From GCA-2401155 sp045047085 (GTDB lineage: Bacteria > Pseudomonadota > Alphaproteobacteria > Rhizobiales > Rhizobiaceae), in assembly GCA_045047085.1 (NCBI GenBank), contig JASFYT010000034.1, forward strand, positions 1 to 64,000: 64,000 nucleotides of DNA. Reading direction: 5' to 3'. Below the pieces are notes generated by a model. It was not told the origin of the DNA. It ran no database searches and worked only from the letters and a program-made list of their open reading frames with translations. A program made the translations under genes and the position numbers. This document shows, in pieces, positions 62,795 through 64,000 of this stretch (position 1 is its first letter; the number at the start of each line of letters is the position of its first letter).

Positions 62795-63301
62795 CTAGCC
62801 TTTATTTACTGTTTTAGTGAGGGACTGGACCGCGAACCATATCCGTTCAATCATAAAGACAACAATCAGTATGCCGGTAAGAATTAACGGTAAATATTGC
62901 ACGCCCTGCGGTATGCCTATGAGTGGAATTGCCCGCCCCCAGGTGCCTATAACAAGAGGCCACGTTCCAAATACCATCGCGATTCCGAAAATACCAAGAA
63001 TAAGCGCATTGATAATTTCGACCCATTTCTGGGCTTGTAAAGGCATTGCTTCAACAACGAACACTATACCAAGATGAAATTTCTCACGTAATCCCACTGC
63101 CGACATGGGCAGCGCGACGATCAGAATAAGGAGCAGAGCTGCTTTTTCGGTCCATGTCGGTGTATCATTCATCACATAACGTCCCCAGACCTGATATCCG
63201 GTAAAAACCACAAGTAACAGCAATGAAATAGAACTGATGAATACGACCCACCAGGACAGGTGATCTAATATTTTCCAGTGCATACCAGTATCCTCCTTCA
63301 A
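62795..63301 (-). CDS. TRAP transporter small permease, DctQ family
   Basis: A 168-residue protein with four predicted helices and the family pattern VWGRYVMNDTPTWTEKAALLLILIVALPMSAVGLREKFHLGI. It complexes with DctM. The gene lies between the binding-protein gene (165 bp gap) and dctM. Confidence 0.9.
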   Translation of the reverse strand: MKEDTGMHWKILDHLSWWVVFISSISLLLLVVFTGYQVWGRYVMNDTPTWTEKAALLLILIVALPMSAVGLREKFHLGIVFVVEAMPLQAQKWVEIINALILGIFGIAMVFGTWPLVIGTWGRAIPLIGIPQGVQYLPLILTGILIVVFMIERIWFAVQSLTKTVNKG

Positions 63302-63466
63302 ACCACTAGACTGCTTTTTTACGCGTGTTATTCATCCGATAATCAGAAGTTGACGGTCTACCGCCGACAATTGTTTGTCGGTGACACGCCCTAAAGTCAG
63401 ATATTATTCCACCGCCCCGTAAAAAGTGAACAGGGCGGCGGGTTTGCTCATAGTATTGATAAGGAT

Positions 63467-64000
63467 TTAATCCAGTTCCTGGATCCGTTTGAGCAATGCA
63501 GCAACGACCGGATCAGAAGCGAAACGTTTATATACAGGTCCCATAGCATCACTGAAAGCAGACTTGTCATCAAGTTCTACAATGACCGAGCCGGCTGCTT
63601 CAACGATTTTGCGGGATTTTTCTTCGCGTGCAGCCCACAGTTCACGTTGATAAAGAGCTGATTCATATGCAGCTTCACGAATAATTACTTGATCTTCTGG
63701 GCTAAATTTATCCCAGGTGGATTTAGCAAATATAATGCCTTCAGGTACAATTGTGTGCTCATCAATGATGTAATACGGTGCCACTTCATAGTGGCTGGTG
63801 GATTCATATGATGGCCAGTTGTTTTCCGCACCATCAACCACCCCGGACTGGATCGAAGTGAACACCTCTCCGAATGGAAGAGGTGTTGCATTGGCTCCAA
63901 GAGCTTCAACCATTGCAACATTAATGTCGCTGTTTTGAACGCGGAATTTCAAACCGGCGATATCTTTAACAGAGTTTAGTGGAGCACTGGCATAAAAAGA
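63467..64000 (-). CDS. TRAP transporter solute-binding protein, DctP family (partial, runs off right edge)
   Basis: The C-terminal ~178 residues of a DctP-type periplasmic binding protein. It reads SFYASAPLNSVKDIAGLKFRVQNSDINVAMVEALGANATPLPFGEVFTSIQSGVVDGAENNWPSYES, the family's signature with the substrate-carboxylate Arg in KFRV. Coding continues to the window edge, so the internal Met at 63952 is not the start. TRAP systems of this type carry C4-dicarboxylates, sugar acids or similar; the ROK regulator suggests a sugar acid. Confidence 0.92.
   Translation of the reverse strand, partial: SFYASAPLNSVKDIAGLKFRVQNSDINVAMVEALGANATPLPFGEVFTSIQSGVVDGAENNWPSYESTSHYEVAPYYIIDEHTIVPEGIIFAKSTWDKFSPEDQVIIREAAYESALYQRELWAAREEKSRKIVEAAGSVIVELDDKSAFSDAMGPVYKRFASDPVVAALLKRIQELD

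Noticed and set aside
1..64000. CRISPR arrays, rRNA genes and prophage
   Set aside because: I saw no regularly spaced repeats, no rRNA sequence and no phage structural genes.

Overview
The window looks like part of an alphaproteobacterial chromosome, most likely from the order Hyphomicrobiales (Rhizobiales). The main reasons are a RopA/Omp2-type porin at the left edge, an EryD-like SorC-family regulator heading an erythritol-type operon, and many CUT1, polyamine-type and TRAP transporters. I cannot name a genus. The base composition appears moderate to AT-rich by eye; I did not compute it.

Left edge to about 3.3 kb: a porin fragment, an intact tRNA-Ser(GCT), and a small genetic cassette inserted just downstream of that tRNA. 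The cassette holds three overlapping minus-strand genes, the first of the TIGR04255 type. It is closed on the right by a 63-bp copy of the tRNA 3' part. A third, 13-bp copy of the tRNA tail lies at about 22.55 kb. The segment between the second and third copies (3.3-22.5 kb) is one metabolic block flanked by mobile-element debris.

4.1-22.2 kb: a bacterial microcompartment (BMC) locus. A divergent pair of transcription units encodes (minus) a class III aminotransferase-like phospho-lyase, an acylating aldehyde dehydrogenase with an encapsulation tail, two double-domain BMC-T shell proteins, a pentamer protein (BMC-P), a hexamer protein (BMC-H) and one unknown protein with an encapsulation-like helix; and (plus) an APH-type kinase and an AraC regulator. 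This gene set matches the Rhodococcus/Mycobacterium microcompartment (RMM) for amino-alcohols. Downstream are an SDR, a PotABCD-type importer, a cysteine hydrolase, and a B12-dependent diol dehydratase (large and medium subunits fused, small separate), with a divergent NAD aldehyde dehydrogenase. Pairs of TTGACA boxes exactly 21 bp apart occur between the BMC and kinase operons and again before the transporter genes, which suggests one regulator ties these together.

22.8-24.3 kb: a decayed IS3-family element and the remnant of another.

24.5-43.2 kb: a long minus-strand polyol operon of erythritol type: eryD, a five-gene CUT1 transporter with two different ATPases, eryA, a 2-hydroxyacid dehydrogenase, eryB, a class II aldolase, a second FGGY kinase, a HAD hydrolase, an internally deleted eryC, a tpiA homologue (eryH) and an rpiB homologue (eryI). 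A fused dihydroxyacetone kinase and an iron alcohol dehydrogenase lie just upstream.

43.6-59.2 kb: a second polyol/sugar-phosphate region. On the plus strand are an rpe-like epimerase, an LsrF-like aldolase and a GlpD-like dehydrogenase. On the minus strand are a G1P-dehydrogenase-like protein, an SDR, a truncated aldolase/SDR fragment, a second CUT1 transporter, an FGGY kinase, a HAD phosphatase and a full-length eryC. A SorC regulator is divergent. The full eryC sits between a decayed HAD tail and a decayed tpiA, so the HAD-eryC-tpiA block exists twice with complementary damage. A 28-bp operator-like motif is shared by the 43.5 kb and 58.1 kb promoters.

59.3-64 kb: another IS remnant, a ROK-family regulator, and a TRAP transporter (DctM, DctQ and a DctP that runs off the right edge).
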